Below, in pieces: positions 43,894 through 52,054 of a DNA stretch of 64,000 nt. The notes beneath the pieces are model-generated. The model saw only the letters and a list, made by a program, of their open reading frames with translations. It was not told the origin of the DNA and made no database searches. The DNA comes from an uncultured Collinsella sp. GTDB lineage: Bacteria > Actinomycetota > Coriobacteriia > Coriobacteriales > Coriobacteriaceae. The stretch lies in NCBI GenBank assembly GCA_937950325.1, contig CALFDJ010000036.1:17787-81786 (forward strand). Direction: 5' to 3'. The translations under genes and the position numbers were made by a program. How positions within the stretch are numbered: position 1 is the first letter of the stretch; every line of letters starts with the position of its first letter.

Positions 43894-45657
43894 ATGGCAG
43901 ATTCCACCACCGATTACAACAATCTAGATTCCTTGGGTGACGAGGCGGCGGTTGTCGATGAGGTCGACGCCGCCGTCTCGGGCGCTCGCAAGAAGCCTCG
44001 CGCTGTCGATATGGTCCCCGAGGAGCCCGACGCGATGGCGCCGGATGAAGAATACCAACTCACGCCGGCGGGTCGCCGCGAGCGCATCGGGCAGATTGTT
44101 CGCTTGGTCAAAAAGTACCGTGTGTGGGATAACCTCACGCCGGTTCGCTTGCGCCGCCTGCTCGAGGAGCTCGGCCCCATGTTCGTCAAGATGGGGCAGA
44201 TTCTGGCCAACCGGTCCGAGATTCTGCCGCAACGCTTTTGCGACGAGCTGCGTCGTCTGCGCTCCGACGTGGAGCCGGTGCCGTACGAGGTGGTGCTTCG
44301 CTGCCTGGAGGAAGAATACGGCCTGCGCCTGGGGGAGATGTTCGATGCGATCGATCCCAATCCGCTTGGTAGCGCATCGCTCGCGCAGGTGCACCGCGCT
44401 CGTCTGGTGACGGGCGAGGACGTGGCCGTCAAGGTGCAGCGCCCCGGTGCGCAGCAGGTTATGGCACAGGACATCGATATCATCCGCTCGGTGGTGCGTA
44501 TCGTTTCCAAGTTCGTCAACACCGATCAATTCGTTGACCTGCACGGCGTAGTCGAGGAGCTGTGGACCTCGTTTCGCGAGGAGACCAACTTTTTGGCCGA
44601 GGCCAAAAACCTCAACGACTTCTACGAGTTCCATAAGAGCGTTCATGGCGTGACGTGCCCTAAATCCTATCTGGACCTGTGCACCGAGCACGTGGTGGTT
44701 ATGGACTACGTCGACGGCATTTCGATCGCCGATCCTGAACGCTTGGTGGCCGAGGGCTATGACTTGGAAAAGATCGGTGCCGCAATCGTCGAGGACTACT
44801 CGACGCAGGTGCTCGATGACGGCTTTTTCCATGCCGACCCGCATGCGGGAAACATCATCCTCAAGGACGGCATCGTTTACTTTATCGACTTGGGCATGGT
44901 CGGACGCATGTCGAGCCACGATCGCGGTATCGTAAAGGACATGATTTTCGCCGTGGCCGAGGGCGACGTGCCAAAGCTCAAGGATTCGCTCATGCGCTTT
45001 GCCGTGACGCGTGGCGATTCGGCCGAGCTCGATCATTCAGCGTTTTTGTCCGATCTTGACTTTATCGTGGCTGACTTTGCGGGCCTTGACCTGAAGGATT
45101 TGGATATCGGCGAGTTTTTGACCTCGCTGTTAAACCTCGCGCGTAAGAATGACGTTGAGCTGCCGAGCGTGGTGACGATGTTCGCGCGCGGCATGGTGAC
45201 GCTCGAGGGTTTGCTGACCGAGTACATGCCCAACGTCAACATGATCCAGATCATCCAAACCCACATTAAAAACGAGACAAGCACCTATGCGCGCGTGCGC
45301 GACATGGGGCGCGATCTTGCCGCGAGCAGCTATCGCGCGGCGAAGGGCTCACTCGAGGCGGCTGAGTACCTGGGGCTGGCTTCGCGCATGCTTACGCGCG
45401 GCCAGCTTAAGGTGAACACGCAGATCATGAGCAGCGATAAGGCACTGCGACAGCTGGGCGGAATTATCGACCGCATGTCGATGGCTATCGTTATCGCCGG
45501 CCTGTTTATCGGTTCGTCGGTGGTGTACTACGCACGCATCGAGCCGGTTGTGTTTGGTATCCCGGTCATTGGCTTTATGGGCTACGTGAGCGCGCTGGTG
45601 CTGGCGCTTATGCTGGGCCGCAATATCTGGCTCAACAGTCACGGCGGCAAGCACTAG
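43894..45657 (+). CDS. UbiB/AarF/ABC1 family atypical kinase
   Basis: This 587-residue protein has the atypical kinase motifs of the UbiB family: KMGQILANRSEILP (the KxGQ motif), GSASLAQVHRA (the Ala-rich nucleotide loop), VAVKVQRPG (the Lys), DPHAGNI (catalytic loop) and FIDLGMVGR (metal-binding DxG). Two hydrophobic segments near the C-terminus (IVIAGLFIGSSVVYYA and GFMGYVSALVLALML) anchor it in the membrane. UbiB proteins bind ATP and act in isoprenoid lipid handling, often for quinones; whether this organism makes quinones cannot be seen here. It has the phasin-like gene just upstream and a terminator downstream. Confidence 0.92.
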   Translation: MADSTTDYNNLDSLGDEAAVVDEVDAAVSGARKKPRAVDMVPEEPDAMAPDEEYQLTPAGRRERIGQIVRLVKKYRVWDNLTPVRLRRLLEELGPMFVKMGQILANRSEILPQRFCDELRRLRSDVEPVPYEVVLRCLEEEYGLRLGEMFDAIDPNPLGSASLAQVHRARLVTGEDVAVKVQRPGAQQVMAQDIDIIRSVVRIVSKFVNTDQFVDLHGVVEELWTSFREETNFLAEAKNLNDFYEFHKSVHGVTCPKSYLDLCTEHVVVMDYVDGISIADPERLVAEGYDLEKIGAAIVEDYSTQVLDDGFFHADPHAGNIILKDGIVYFIDLGMVGRMSSHDRGIVKDMIFAVAEGDVPKLKDSLMRFAVTRGDSAELDHSAFLSDLDFIVADFAGLDLKDLDIGEFLTSLLNLARKNDVELPSVVTMFARGMVTLEGLLTEYMPNVNMIQIIQTHIKNETSTYARVRDMGRDLAASSYRAAKGSLEAAEYLGLASRMLTRGQLKVNTQIMSSDKALRQLGGIIDRMSMAIVIAGLFIGSSVVYYARIEPVVFGIPVIGFMGYVSALVLALMLGRNIWLNSHGGKH

Positions 45658-45708
45658 AGGCTGCGACCGTCGCCGCATTTTCCTATCGCAAACAATAGCT
45701 TTTACCTT

Positions 45709-45736
45709 GGGCTTCGCCTGCGTGCGAGGCCCTTTT
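45709..45736 (+). terminator. Rho-independent terminator after the ubiB-like gene
   Basis: GGGCTTCGC/GCGAGGCCC (45709-45717 with 45724-45732), with one wobble, is followed by TTTT. It abuts the -35 of the next promoter. Confidence 0.75.
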
Positions 45737-45763
45737 GCGTGATAGCATATTGACGGTTTTAAT
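45735..45763 (+). promoter_or_regulatory. Promoter of the cobalamin riboswitch transcript
   Basis: TTGCGT (45735-45740) and TTTAAT (45758-45763) have a 17-base spacer. The expected transcription start, near 45770, falls just before the riboswitch P1 stem. The cysK promoter uses the same -35 hexamer. Confidence 0.6.
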
Positions 45764-45772
45764 CGATGGCCT

Positions 45773-45945
45773 AGATGGTGGTGCGGAGACGCACGAATGC
45801 GCGGTTTTCCTGCGCGTTTGGGAGAATCGGGGTGCAAGTCCCCGGCTGTACCAGTAACCGTAATTCCTCTTGGCTCGGGATGTTTGCGTCGCAGATCGGA
45901 CGGCGCGCCCGAGTCGTTAAGGTTAAGTCGGATCGCCTCCCATCT
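45773..45945 (+). promoter_or_regulatory. Cobalamin riboswitch
   Basis: The conserved core is visible: GGTGCAAGTCCCCGGCTGTA and CCAGTAACCGTAA (45831-45863), and the B12 box AAGTCGGATCGCCTCCCATC (45925-45944). The ends can pair as P1 (AGATGG at 45773-45778 with CCATCT at 45940-45945). A GCGGC/GCCGC hairpin and a CCCC/GGGG pairing next to GGAGGG downstream (45950-46015) may form the expression platform; no T-tract is seen, so control may be of translation. It regulates the DUF4430 gene that follows. Confidence 0.93.
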
Positions 45946-46088
45946 TGCATGCGGCTGCGGCGTATGCCGCCGGTGTGCATAGGGCTCTGGAGGGAAGGGG
46001 GACCCCGATGGGGGAACTCGAGCGCAACATGCGCGATGACGTGGGGCAGCTTCAAGGCAACGCTCCAAGTACAGACAGTAGGAGACAA

Positions 46089-48038
46089 ATGGATATGTTT
46101 GAGGACGAGCGTGAGCGCGCCTCGTTGCATCGTCGTGGCGCGATTGCACGCGGTGTAGCCAAGCGCGGCCTGGTGGCATTCCTGGCCTTCGCGATGGCCT
46201 TTGGCACCACGCCGGCTCAACTGTGGGCCGAGGGCGCCGAGGGCATTGCCGAGGCTGTGGCTCAGACTGCGACGTCGAGTGAGGGCACGGGGGCCACGGA
46301 CGGTGCTGCCGACCAGGGCAAGGCCGAGGTTTCGGATTCTGGGAGCGCGCCTGCAGCTAGTGCCGACACAACAGGGGCGGCAACTGGCGACGAAGGCTCG
46401 GCGACGGGGGAGAGCCCTGCCACGAGCGAGCAGTCTTCGACGGCATCCGCTGGCCAAGCAGGATCTGCCGCCGCGACTGCCGTCCAGACAGAGAACCCGA
46501 CAGAAACCGGCGATGTCGCCAAGAAGCAAGTCGAGGTCTCGTTCTCGATTATCGGCACCGATGCCGACGGCAAGGCTCAGACCTGGGTGGCACCCACGCA
46601 GCTCAAGCTCGACGAGGGCGCGACGGCTGCGGATGCCTTCGTTAAGCTGCAGCAGAAGACGGGCTTCAAGGCGGATTACGATCCGAACACGGCATACGGT
46701 TTCTACCTCAAAAGCATCACATCCCCGAGCGATGGCCGTACGCTTGCCTTCGATCCGACGACTTATGCCTTCTGGCAGCTGTTCGTCGACGGTGCGTCTT
46801 CCCCGGTTGGCGCGAGCAGCGTTAAGCTCACCCAGGGGCAGAAGATTGAGTTTGCCTATACGGCTGGTAGCGCGTCCCCTGTCGTTAAGGACCAGGTTGC
46901 CGCAAATGTGACCGTCATTGGTCGCGATGCCCAGGGCAAGACTCAGACTTGGGTCGATAACGCGCAGTATGTGGTGACGTCCGGCTCGAGCGCGCTTGAT
47001 CTTACGAAGGTCGCGCTCGAGGCGAATGACATTGACGCCGTTGCTGCGGGCTCCTTCATTCTGAGCCTTAAGTACAACGGTGTTGAGCTGGGTACGCCGC
47101 TTGATTATTCGACCTATTGGCAGCTGTTCATCAACGGCAAGTCGAGCGACTACACGGCAGACAATGTCACCATTCATGCCGGCGATACCGTTACGTGGTT
47201 CTACGGCGGCTGGGGCGACCAGCTGCCCTCCGATTCTGTCCATGCTTCCGTTCAGGTTCTCGGTAAGGACAAGGACGGCAAGCAGCAGGTTTGGGCTTCG
47301 ACGGGCCAGACGAGTCTCAAGGCGGGCTCTACTGCCAAGGATCTCCTTGAGCAGACCGGCCTTAAGCTCGATGCTGGCGAATCGTCTTGGGGCTGGTTCC
47401 TCAACGGCATTACTTCGCCGTTCGATGGTAAGTCCTATGGTTGGGATGCTGCGACCAAGAGCTATTGGCACTTCTACGTAAATGGCAAGTTCGCCGACGT
47501 TGGCGCCGGTGCCTACGAGCTCCAAGAGGGCGATGCCGTCACCTTTATGTATGGTGCTGACGCCGATGCCCTCCCTGGTCAGGTGCTTGGATCCGCCGAT
47601 GTTATCGGCCCCGATGTCAACGGCAACAATACTCGTTGGGGCTCGGCAAGCAATGTTTCCCTGCCCGAAGGTTCTACGGCCCAGGACCTTATTGAGGCGG
47701 TTCTGAAGGCGAAGGGCGTTGATTACAACGCCTCCCAGAATGGTGCATACTGGTCCATTACTTCGCCGTTCGAAGACAAGTCTTACGGCTATGATGGTGC
47801 GACCGGTAAATACTGGCATCTGTATATCAACGGAGAGTCCTCATCTCTCTGTGCCAACCAGATTACGCTCAAGAGCGGCGATAAGGTCACGCTTGCCTAT
47901 GCCACCGATAATTCGCCCATGCCCGATCCCGACAAGATTGTCGTGGATCCGAGCGCGACGACTCCTGATTGGGATGCCGAGTGGGCCGGCTACGGCAATG
48001 GGCCGGCTACGGCAACAGTGGCAACGGTTCGACCGTAA
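46089..48038 (+). CDS. Secreted protein with four DUF4430 domains (5' part of a frameshifted surface gene)
   Basis: From ATG 46089 (AGGAGA just upstream; ATG 46095 and 46008 are alternatives) this frame encodes 649 residues. A long basic N-region and hydrophobic core (LVAFLAFAMAFGTTPAQLWAEG) form a signal peptide. A low-complexity S/A/T/G/E linker (about 50-145) is followed by four DUF4430 repeats at about 148-258, 270-377, 384-490 and 500-606, each with a motif like YWQLFINGKSS or YWHLYINGES. DUF4430 resembles the C-terminal domain of intrinsic factor and transcobalamin. With the cobalamin riboswitch upstream, corrinoid capture at the surface is inferred. The frame shifts at a 17-bp tandem duplication (47982-48015) and ends 13 codons... 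downstream at a stop, losing the beta-propeller and membrane anchor. Confidence 0.85.
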   Translation: MDMFEDERERASLHRRGAIARGVAKRGLVAFLAFAMAFGTTPAQLWAEGAEGIAEAVAQTATSSEGTGATDGAADQGKAEVSDSGSAPAASADTTGAATGDEGSATGESPATSEQSSTASAGQAGSAAATAVQTENPTETGDVAKKQVEVSFSIIGTDADGKAQTWVAPTQLKLDEGATAADAFVKLQQKTGFKADYDPNTAYGFYLKSITSPSDGRTLAFDPTTYAFWQLFVDGASSPVGASSVKLTQGQKIEFAYTAGSASPVVKDQVAANVTVIGRDAQGKTQTWVDNAQYVVTSGSSALDLTKVALEANDIDAVAAGSFILSLKYNGVELGTPLDYSTYWQLFINGKSSDYTADNVTIHAGDTVTWFYGGWGDQLPSDSVHASVQVLGKDKDGKQQVWASTGQTSLKAGSTAKDLLEQTGLKLDAGESSWGWFLNGITSPFDGKSYGWDAATKSYWHFYVNGKFADVGAGAYELQEGDAVTFMYGADADALPGQVLGSADVIGPDVNGNNTRWGSASNVSLPEGSTAQDLIEAVLKAKGVDYNASQNGAYWSITSPFEDKSYGYDGATGKYWHLYINGESSSLCANQITLKSGDKVTLAYATDNSPMPDPDKIVVDPSATTPDWDAEWAGYGNGPATATVATVRP

Positions 48039-49903
48039 CGGATGCCAAGACGCCTGCGCAGGCCGCCGGTCTTAAGTGGGCCTTCGATTGGAAGGCCGAG
48101 TCTGGTCAGCAGTATGCCAACTGCAGCGAGCCTGTCATCGCTAACGGCTTTGTGTACATCGCGACCGAGAACGAGCTCATTAAGATCGATTCGTCCACGG
48201 GCAAAAAGGTTGCCTCTGCGCCGCTTGCCTCCAAGGTGAGCTATACCTCTCGTCCGATCTATACCAATGGCCTTATCATCGTTCCGCTCAACGGCGGTGC
48301 GGTCCAGGCGATTACTGCAGACAAGCTGATCTGCAAGTGGCTGACGCCTAGTTTGACGGACTTGACGCAGAGCTCCTGCACCGTCGTTTCGGACGGCGAG
48401 TACGTCTATGTAGGCTCGGTCGATATTTCGTATGACGAGAATTACAACGCGACCTACGGCAACGGCTCCTTTGCGCGCATTAAGATTGCCACGGGCGAAG
48501 TTTCTTGGCAGAACATCGACCCTGCCGAGGGCTATTACTGGACTGGTGCGGCTTTGACGGATAAGTATGCCATCGTTCCTACGAGCGCGGGTACGCTTAA
48601 GTGCATTGATAAGACGACGGGCGATGTCGTTTCGACCATGAAGCTCGGCGCTGTCGCAAATGCCGATTGCATTGCCGATCCGTCCAATGGTTCGACCTTC
48701 TATCAGATGACGCACGACGGAAAGCTCCATGTGATTTCGCTTTCGGCGAAGGGCGTGCTGAGTGAACAGAAGACGGTTGATCTGGGCCTTACGAATAATC
48801 TGAGCGCCCCTGCGGTGTCTGGTGACAATCTGATTGTCGGCGGACAGACGGCTACTGGCTCTGCTCTGGTTCTCTATAACCTGAAGACGGGTAAGGCCAC
48901 GATGGTCGCTGCTGCCGACGGCAAGGCGCTGCCGGCTGGCCTCAACGGTATTGCTGCTACTCCGCTGGTGAGTGTTCAGGGCGGCAAGACCTATGTGTAC
49001 TTCACCGTTAACAGCGCGGATAGCAAGGATTACGTCAACTACTCTTCTGGTGGTGGCGTGTATCGCTATACGCTCGGCGATGCAGAGGCGACGCAGATTT
49101 ATGATGCGGCTGGCCATTACCAGTACTGTGACTCTCCGGTCATTGCCGATGCTTCTGGCAATCTCTACTACATTAATGATTCGGGCACGCTGTTTAAACT
49201 TGGAGCTGTCGAGTCTTGGACGGTTGCCTTTAACTCCAACGGCGGGTCTGCTTGCGACACTAAGTTTGTTGCTACGGCCGATGGCAAGCTGGTCAAGCCG
49301 GCCGATCCGACGCGCGATGGCTACACTTTCGGCGGTTGGTATACCGATGAGGCTTGCACGCAGGCGTATGACTTTAGCACGCCGGTGACGGCAGATCTGA
49401 CGCTGTATGCCAAGTGGACCAAGAATGCCGTTAACCCTGGGGGTAATGGCGGCGCAGGTTCGAATGGCGGCGGCGGTTCTGGTACCGGTACTGGTTCCGG
49501 CACTGGCGCTGGCACTGGCACGGGTTCCGGCTCCGGCTCGAAGGGCGGCGCTGTCGCCCCGGGTCATAAGCCAACGACCAAGACGACGGTGTCGACCAAG
49601 ACCGAGACCAAGGACAACAAGTCCGACAAGAAGGACTCCGATAAGTCCGATAAGAAGGACGAGAAGAAGTCTGACAAGAAGTCTGACAAGAAGGACAGCA
49701 AGTCCGACAAGAAGTCCGATTCCAAGTCCGATACGGGTGCTGCTTCCACGACCGCCGCTAAGAAGTCCTCTAGTGCTGCCGAGCAGGAGACTGGCACCAA
49801 TCCGCTCGCCATCGTTGGCATCGCCGCCGGCGTGATTGGCCTCGCGCTCATCGCCGTCTTCGTGCTGACCAAGCGCGGCAAGGGTGACGGTAATGCCCGA
49901 TAA
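47969..49903 (+). CDS. Beta-propeller and InlB-type repeat protein with C-terminal anchor (3' part of the frameshifted surface gene)
   Basis: This frame is open from about 47969, but similarity to the ancestral protein begins at the second copy of the duplication. It has no ribosome site of its own, so it is probably expressed only when the duplication is lost. Residues from AGLKWAFDWKAESG onward form a PQQ/WD-type beta-propeller (repeats such as NGFVYIATENELIKIDSSTGK, DGEYVYVGSVD, SGNLYYINDSG). A Listeria-Bacteroides (InlB B) repeat follows (VAFNSNGGS to GYTFGGWYTDEAC to LYAKW). Then come a G/T/S linker, a long K/S/D-rich stalk and a final hydrophobic segment (PLAIVGIAAGVIGLALIAVF) with a basic tail. 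There is no LPXTG motif. It overlaps the next gene by 11 bases. Confidence 0.8.
   Translation: MGCRVGRLRQWAGYGNSGNGSTVTDAKTPAQAAGLKWAFDWKAESGQQYANCSEPVIANGFVYIATENELIKIDSSTGKKVASAPLASKVSYTSRPIYTNGLIIVPLNGGAVQAITADKLICKWLTPSLTDLTQSSCTVVSDGEYVYVGSVDISYDENYNATYGNGSFARIKIATGEVSWQNIDPAEGYYWTGAALTDKYAIVPTSAGTLKCIDKTTGDVVSTMKLGAVANADCIADPSNGSTFYQMTHDGKLHVISLSAKGVLSEQKTVDLGLTNNLSAPAVSGDNLIVGGQTATGSALVLYNLKTGKATMVAAADGKALPAGLNGIAATPLVSVQGGKTYVYFTVNSADSKDYVNYSSGGGVYRYTLGDAEATQIYDAAGHYQYCDSPVIADASGNLYYINDSGTLFKLGAVESWTVAFNSNGGSACDTKFVATADGKLVKPADPTRDGYTFGGWYTDEACTQAYDFSTPVTADLTLYAKWTKNAVNPGGNGGAGSNGGGGSGTGTGSGTGAGTGTGSGSGSKGGAVAPGHKPTTKTTVSTKTETKDNKSDKKDSDKSDKKDEKKSDKKSDKKDSKSDKKSDSKSDTGAASTTAAKKSSSAAEQETGTNPLAIVGIAAGVIGLALIAVFVLTKRGKGDGNAR
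47982..48015 (+). repeat. Exact 17-bp tandem duplication causing a frameshift
   Basis: TGGGCCGGCTACGGCAA occurs twice back to back at 47982-47998 and 47999-48015. Removing one copy joins the upstream frame (ending DAEWAGYGN) directly to the downstream frame (SGNGSTVTDAK), giving one open frame of about 1265 codons. Confidence 0.93.
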
Positions 49904-50795
49904 GCCCAAGGAGACCAGCGGGCAACAGCCCGACTCCTCGTTTATCCAGCTCGATGATCCAAAGCAAAAGGGCGCCGCTTCGGCGGCGCCCGCCCCACGG
50001 CACAAAGCGCTCCTTGGCGTTCTGACTGCCGCGTGCACCATTCTGATCGTCGTCTCGCTGGGCTTTGTCCATCCCTCCGAGAGCGGCGCCTGGTCCGTTG
50101 ATTGGATTTTTCAGTCCGTGACGGGGGAGAGCGTCGTTTCCAAGGATGACAATGGGTCTGGCTCGTCTACCGCTTCGGGCGAGGCCAGTTCCAAGGATTC
50201 CAAGTCATCGAATGACGCAAAAGATGAGTCCAAGGGTTCGAACGACGGCAAGGACGATTCCGAGTCTTCGGACAAGGAATCGGACAAAAACTCGGATAGC
50301 AAGAAGTCCGAGGACCAGGACGGCAAGAAGTCTGGCGATAAATCCGCTGCCCAGAATACGGGAGCCGGCGATACTTCCAAGGTGTCTGGTGGTGCTTCTT
50401 CGGGCGGTGGCCAGTCGTCTAATGGAGCCTCATCCTCTAATGGTGGAAACGCCTCCTCGGGCGGCCAGAGCGGCTCGCAGGAGTCCAACTACGTTACGGT
50501 GACGGTTTCGGTCACATCGAGCTCTGTGGGCAATCCTGTGTCCTCTGGTGGCACCTTTACCTTTAACGAAGGCGCTACCGTCTACGATGCCCTGTGCGCG
50601 CTGGGCCTTTCTGTCAACGCACATGGCTCGTCGTACGGTACGTATGTCTCCGCGATTGGTGGTTTGGCCGAGAAACAGTACGGCGGCACGAGCGGCTGGA
50701 TGTACTCCGTCAACGGCACAACGCCCATGACGGCCTGCAGTAACTACGTTCTCTCCAATGGCGACAACGTGGTCTGGTATTACGTTACAGGCTAG
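49893..50795 (+). CDS. Membrane-tethered DUF4430 protein
   Basis: This 300-residue protein starts at ATG 49893, inside the end of the preceding frame, and is therefore in the same operon. Residues 1-40 are cytoplasmic, one hydrophobic segment (LLGVLTAACTILIVVSLGF) spans the membrane, and a long S/K/D/G-rich low-complexity stalk (about 70-200) leads to one C-terminal DUF4430 domain with FNEGATVYDALCALGLS, GWMYSVNGT and GDNVVWYYVTG. The layout is a surface domain held away from the membrane. Sharing a cobalamin riboswitch with the large DUF4430 protein suggests a corrinoid relay, with this protein nearer the membrane; this is inference. Confidence 0.82.
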   Translation: MPDKPKETSGQQPDSSFIQLDDPKQKGAASAAPAPRHKALLGVLTAACTILIVVSLGFVHPSESGAWSVDWIFQSVTGESVVSKDDNGSGSSTASGEASSKDSKSSNDAKDESKGSNDGKDDSESSDKESDKNSDSKKSEDQDGKKSGDKSAAQNTGAGDTSKVSGGASSGGGQSSNGASSSNGGNASSGGQSGSQESNYVTVTVSVTSSSVGNPVSSGGTFTFNEGATVYDALCALGLSVNAHGSSYGTYVSAIGGLAEKQYGGTSGWMYSVNGTTPMTACSNYVLSNGDNVVWYYVTG

Positions 50796-50815
50796 AGACC
50801 TCGACATATCGCACC

Positions 50816-50855
50816 AAACGGGCGGTTCGGACAAACATCCGGGCCGCCCGTTTTT
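50816..50855 (+). terminator. Rho-independent terminator of the DUF4430 operon
   Basis: A 10-bp stem AAACGGGCGG/CCGCCCGTTT (50816-50825 with 50844-50853), with an inner CGGA/TCCG pairing, is followed by TT. Confidence 0.9.
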
Positions 50856-50892
50856 AACGCGAATTGGACTGGATCACCGGGTCTCTCTGCAA

Positions 50893-50928
50893 ACAAAAAA
50901 CCGGTTGGAACGGGAATTCCAACCGGTT
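50893..50928 (-). terminator. Rho-independent terminator after the first GtrA gene
   Basis: A perfect 12-bp stem AACCGGTTGGAA/TTCCAACCGGTT (50899-50910 with 50917-50928) is followed on the minus strand by TTTTTTGTTTG. Confidence 0.9.
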
Positions 50929-50954
50929 ATACATTCAAGCAAATAGTGAATCGA

Positions 50955-51392
50955 CTACGACCGTGCGCCCTCGAGGAAGAAGCGGCGGCTGAAGTAGTTG
51001 TACCAGGTGACGAGGAACGTGGCGATGGCCTTCATGGCCTGGTAGCCGATGCTCAAAAACGTGACGCCCACAAACATGTACAGGTCGTTGAGGCCCAGGC
51101 CGATCACCGACAGGATGGTGAAGATCGTGAACTCGCGCTTGCGGCTCATGCCTTCGCGGTGGTCGAACACGTACTTCATGCTGAGCCAGTAGTTGACCAC
51201 GACGGATGTGATAAACGAAACCGTGGTGCTCATCAAAAAGTCAAGGTGAAACAGCTCGACGAGCGCAATGAGCATGCCCCAGTCGATGCCAAAGGAGATA
51301 AGACCCACGACAGCGAACTTGAGGAATTGCTTGGTATGAGGTTGTGCCAGTGCCTTGCGCACGTAATCACATCCAATGCGTTGATGAATCAA
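50955..51392 (-). CDS. GtrA family membrane protein
   Basis: This protein of up to 145 residues has four hydrophobic segments. It matches the GtrA family: FLKFAVVGLISFGIDWGML, then VNYWLSMKYVF and FTIFTILSVIGLGLNDLYMF, with a final TWYNYFSRRFFLEG. GtrA proteins are thought to flip lipid-linked sugars for cell-surface glycosylation. The start is uncertain: TTG at 51392 has no ribosome site, and GTG at 51362 fits the second GtrA gene better. It is similar to the gene at 51581-51976 (shared SMKYVF, HREGMSR/HKEGMSR and ILSVIGL/VLSVIGL), so the two may be an old duplication. Confidence 0.85.
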   Translation of the reverse strand: MIHQRIGCDYVRKALAQPHTKQFLKFAVVGLISFGIDWGMLIALVELFHLDFLMSTTVSFITSVVVNYWLSMKYVFDHREGMSRKREFTIFTILSVIGLGLNDLYMFVGVTFLSIGYQAMKAIATFLVTWYNYFSRRFFLEGARS

Positions 51393-51510
51393 GCAGAGGA
51401 TACTTTAGAGCTTTTGCAAGGGAAACGTAAGGTCTTTGCCAAGAACTATACGAACTCGCCAAATTTTCAAGAGCTAATCCGCAAACGTTGAAAATTTGCC
51501 CGTAAACGAA

Positions 51511-51560
51511 CGATGCCCACGGGCGATACTGTACTGAGCACGCATTGTCCGTGGGCATCG
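51511..51560 (-). terminator. Long-loop hairpin after the second GtrA gene
   Basis: A perfect 12-bp stem CGATGCCCACGG/CCGTGGGCATCG (51511-51522 with 51549-51560) encloses a 26-base loop. The minus-strand continuation TTCGTTTACG is only weakly T-rich. Confidence 0.55.
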
Positions 51561-51580
51561 TAAGGCTGTAAGGTTGCGAG

Positions 51581-51976
51581 TTACTTGGTCTCGTCACCCT
51601 CCAGGAAGATCTTTCGGGTCACAAAGTTGTAGACCATGACAAGCGCGGTGGCGCAGATCTTGGCGATATTGGCCTCGAGCCCCAGACCGGCGTTGAGTGT
51701 CAGCACGATACCGTCGTTGAGTGCCAGGCCGATCACGGACAGCACGACAAAGATGATGAACTCGCGGCGGCGGCTCATGCCTTCCTTGTGCGCAAACACG
51801 TACTTCATGCTTGCGAGGTAGTTAAAGATGAGTGAGATGATAAAGCCGCTGGTGTTGGCGATTAGGATGTTGAGGCCCAGACCGTAGTGGAGCAGATTCA
51901 TAATGCCAAAGTCGATAACCGTGGCAATGACACCGACGACGCCAAATTTCATGATCTGCGCAAGGAGCTTTTGCAT
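51581..51976 (-). CDS. GtrA family membrane protein
   Basis: This encodes 131 residues from the ATG at 51976, which has AAGGCAGG upstream; a longer frame starting with TTG at 52039 lacks one. Four hydrophobic segments and the motifs IMKFGVVGVIATVIDFGIMNLL, NYLASMKYVFAHKEGMSRRREF and VVLSVIGLALND place it in the GtrA family. The C-terminus VYNFVTRKIFLEG closely resembles that of the neighbouring GtrA protein. Both are on the minus strand but separated by 188 bases and a hairpin, so they may be transcribed separately. A role in lipid-linked sugar translocation is a family-based guess. Confidence 0.87.
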   Translation of the reverse strand: MQKLLAQIMKFGVVGVIATVIDFGIMNLLHYGLGLNILIANTSGFIISLIFNYLASMKYVFAHKEGMSRRREFIIFVVLSVIGLALNDGIVLTLNAGLGLEANIAKICATALVMVYNFVTRKIFLEGDETK

Positions 51977-52054
51977 GGTACCTGCCTTAAGCCGGCGCCG
52001 GGGCGCCGTGGGGATAACAAACTTAGCAAGTTTAGCCAATCCCCGCGGGTGGTG

